6,683 nt of DNA from Nitrospirota bacterium (lineage in GTDB: Bacteria > Nitrospirota > Thermodesulfovibrionia > UBA6902), in contig WFVK01000092.1 of assembly GCA_015491705.1 (NCBI GenBank), positions 1 through 6,683 of the forward strand, given 5' to 3'. The notes beneath the pieces were generated by a model that saw nothing but the letters and a program-made list of their open reading frames with translations, did not search any database and was not told the origin of the DNA. A program made the translations under genes and the position numbers. Shown here one piece after another: positions 5,423 to 6,683 of the stretch (its first letter is position 1; every line of letters starts with the position of its first letter).

Positions 5423-6537
5423 ACTACAGAAAGATATGGGTTGATAAGATTCGCAGGGCATGGAAAAAAAGATCTCTTGTATGGCTTTCCGGCGTAAGAA
5501 GGGTCGGAAAGACCACGTTAACAAAATCTTTCCAGAATGCCGTATACATCAACTGTGACCTTCCAAGCAGCCACGAGATACTCGAGGACCCGGAGTTCTT
5601 CTATAAAAACATTTCATCCGGAATTATCATTTTCGACGAAATACATCAATTAAACAACCCCAGTATGGTTTTGAAAATAGGAACCGACGTATTTCCTCAT
5701 CTCAGGATAATCGCCACCGGTTCATCCACCCTGACGGCTACAAAAAAATTCCGTGACAGCCTCACAGGCAGGAAAACGGAGATTCATCTGACACCTGTCC
5801 TTTATAGTGAATTGCCCGCCTTTCATATCAGCAACCTTAAAAAAAGGTTGCTTTACGGAGGGCTGCCTGAGCCGCTGCTCTCGGAAGAAAAGGATGCCGA
5901 TTTTTATTCCGAATGGATGGATTCATTTTATGCCAGGGATATCCAGGAACTTTTCAGGGTAGACAAAAGATACGGTTTCCTGAAAATCTTTGAGATGTTG
6001 TTAAGACAGAACGGCGAATTGCTTGAAATCACATCGCTTTCCAAACATACGGGACTGGCCAGGCCTACTGTTATGAAATACATCGAAATTCTTCAACTTA
6101 CATACGGCGTTTTTGTCCTGAGGCCATTCCATGGAGGAGGAAGACAGGAATTGTTGCATCAGCCAAAGGTTTACGGTTTTGATACGGGTTTTGTAACTTT
6201 CTGCAGGGGATGGGAATCTTTAAGGGAAGAGGACTGCGGGAAATTATGGGAGAATCTCGTCCTGGACACCCTCTTGCTTGATTATCCGAAGAATCAAATA
6301 TTTTACTGGAGGACCAAAAAGGGAAAAGAGATAGACTTTGTTATACATAAAAACAGGAGAGACATTACCGCCATTGAATGCAAATGGAATCACGGCAATT
6401 ACCGCCCGCAAGCGCTCCGCTTATTCAGGGAATTTTATCCTGAAGGGGAAAATATTGTTACAAGCCCCAGGGTGGAGACTCCGTTTGTGAAAAATATCGG
6501 CGGCCTCAAAATAAGATTTACAAATCTTCCGGTTTAA
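5419..6537 (+). CDS. AAA-type ATPase with DUF4143 C-terminal domain
   Basis: This encodes 372 residues, a normal length for the group. The N-terminal AAA part has a Walker A motif GVRRVGKTT (25-33), Walker B IIIFDEIH (69-76) and a sensor-like IIATGSSTL (97-105). GGLPEP (147-152) marks the transition. A winged-helix-like segment follows (about 187-235; LSKHTGLARPTVMKYIEIL). The C-terminal DUF4143 part contains KVYGFDTGF (250-258), LWENLV (276-281), IFYWRTKKGKEIDFVI (294-309) and AIECKW (318-323). E304-x-D306 and E320-x-K322 form a PD-(D/E)XK-like nuclease signature. The cellular role of these widespread proteins is unresolved; proposals include mobile-element or defence-related functions. The gene stands alone and is visibly AT-richer than hypF or the VanZ-like gene, suggesting separate acquisition. 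No ribosome binding site precedes the ATG, an in-frame TAA lies 12 bases upstream, and a promoter points to transcription starting at the ATG, so a leaderless mRNA is likely. Confidence 0.92.
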   Translation: MYYRKIWVDKIRRAWKKRSLVWLSGVRRVGKTTLTKSFQNAVYINCDLPSSHEILEDPEFFYKNISSGIIIFDEIHQLNNPSMVLKIGTDVFPHLRIIATGSSTLTATKKFRDSLTGRKTEIHLTPVLYSELPAFHISNLKKRLLYGGLPEPLLSEEKDADFYSEWMDSFYARDIQELFRVDKRYGFLKIFEMLLRQNGELLEITSLSKHTGLARPTVMKYIEILQLTYGVFVLRPFHGGGRQELLHQPKVYGFDTGFVTFCRGWESLREEDCGKLWENLVLDTLLLDYPKNQIFYWRTKKGKEIDFVIHKNRRDITAIECKWNHGNYRPQALRLFREFYPEGENIVTSPRVETPFVKNIGGLKIRFTNLPV

Positions 6538-6558
6538 CGGCAAAAACTCTTAAGCTTA

Positions 6559-6683
6559 CCTTACAGTTGCATAACACCATCGCCCGCAGGCGGGAGAGCC
6601 CGGCGGAAAAGCTTTATCTGCGATTCCTCGAGGAAATATTCAGCACGCATATCAACCTCTTTTGCAATTTCACTCCCCGTTAC
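6559..6683 (+). repeat. Dispersed palindromic repeat, copy 5 (long form, cut by window end)
   Basis: The left end CCTTACAGTTGCATAA (6559-6574) is the exact inverse of the right end of copy 2 (TTATGCAACTGTAAGG), showing that the two ends are one terminal inverted repeat. The interior from GGAAAAGCTTTATCTGCGAT (6605-6624) onward aligns with copy 3 from 3798, at about 85 percent over the first 50 bases by eye and with small indels after that. CCCGC (6583-6587) and GCGGG (6590-6594) add a local palindrome. The element starts 21 bp after the ATPase stop and runs off the window; its right half should lie in the next roughly 100 bp. Confidence 0.8.

Noticed and set aside
1..6683. CRISPR array
   Set aside because: The repeats are single, palindromic, unevenly spaced by whole genes and without spacer structure.

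Overview
This window reads as a stretch of a bacterial chromosome of moderate GC content. All five convincing genes are on the + strand and all are full length: lemA, a small membrane-anchored J-domain gene, hypF, a VanZ-like membrane protein gene with a novel C-terminal part, and an AAA-type ATPase of the DUF4143 group. Heavy use of AGG/AGA arginine and ATA isoleucine codons, a complete hypF ([NiFe]-hydrogenase maturation) and many dispersed palindromic repeats would suit an anaerobic Nitrospirota or Desulfobacterota-type bacterium. That taxonomic guess is weak, because no marker gene is present.

Layout. Positions 1-60 hold a short palindromic repeat (copy 1). lemA (104-679) follows behind a strong ribosome binding site, then after 97 bp a 141-residue protein (777-1202) with an N-terminal SPID membrane segment and a C-terminal J-domain. 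The 1203-1485 gap holds two unrelated palindromic elements: a GTCATTTCGA-type hairpin (1251-1319, nested in a wider inverted repeat 1211-1352) and repeat copy 2 (1401-1450). hypF (1486-3765) is a textbook carbamoyltransferase. Its stop codon lies inside the left end of copy 3, a roughly 217-bp long form that fills the whole gap up to the VanZ-like gene (3987-5267). Copy 4 starts at 5341 and appears to run, degenerate, into the start of the ATPase gene (5419-6537). Copy 5 (6559 to window end) is the left part of a second long form.

The genes do not form one obvious pathway. lemA and the J-domain gene may be co-transcribed and both encode membrane-anchored proteins. hypF is an orphan here, with no other hyp or hydrogenase genes. 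The ATPase gene is visibly AT-richer than its neighbours and looks like a separately acquired single-gene unit.

The most interesting signal is the intergenic repeat family. All five copies share a terminal inverted repeat close to CCTTRCAGTTGCATAA, occur in short (about 50 bp) and long (about 217 bp) forms, lie in the same orientation, and sit directly upstream of every transcription unit, in some cases touching stop codons, start codons or ribosome binding sites. This resembles a MITE-like or REP-like mobile palindrome that has taken on gene-boundary functions. A second point is a near-consensus promoter (TTTACA-N17-TAAAAT) whose predicted transcription start is exactly the A of the ATPase ATG, implying a leaderless mRNA.
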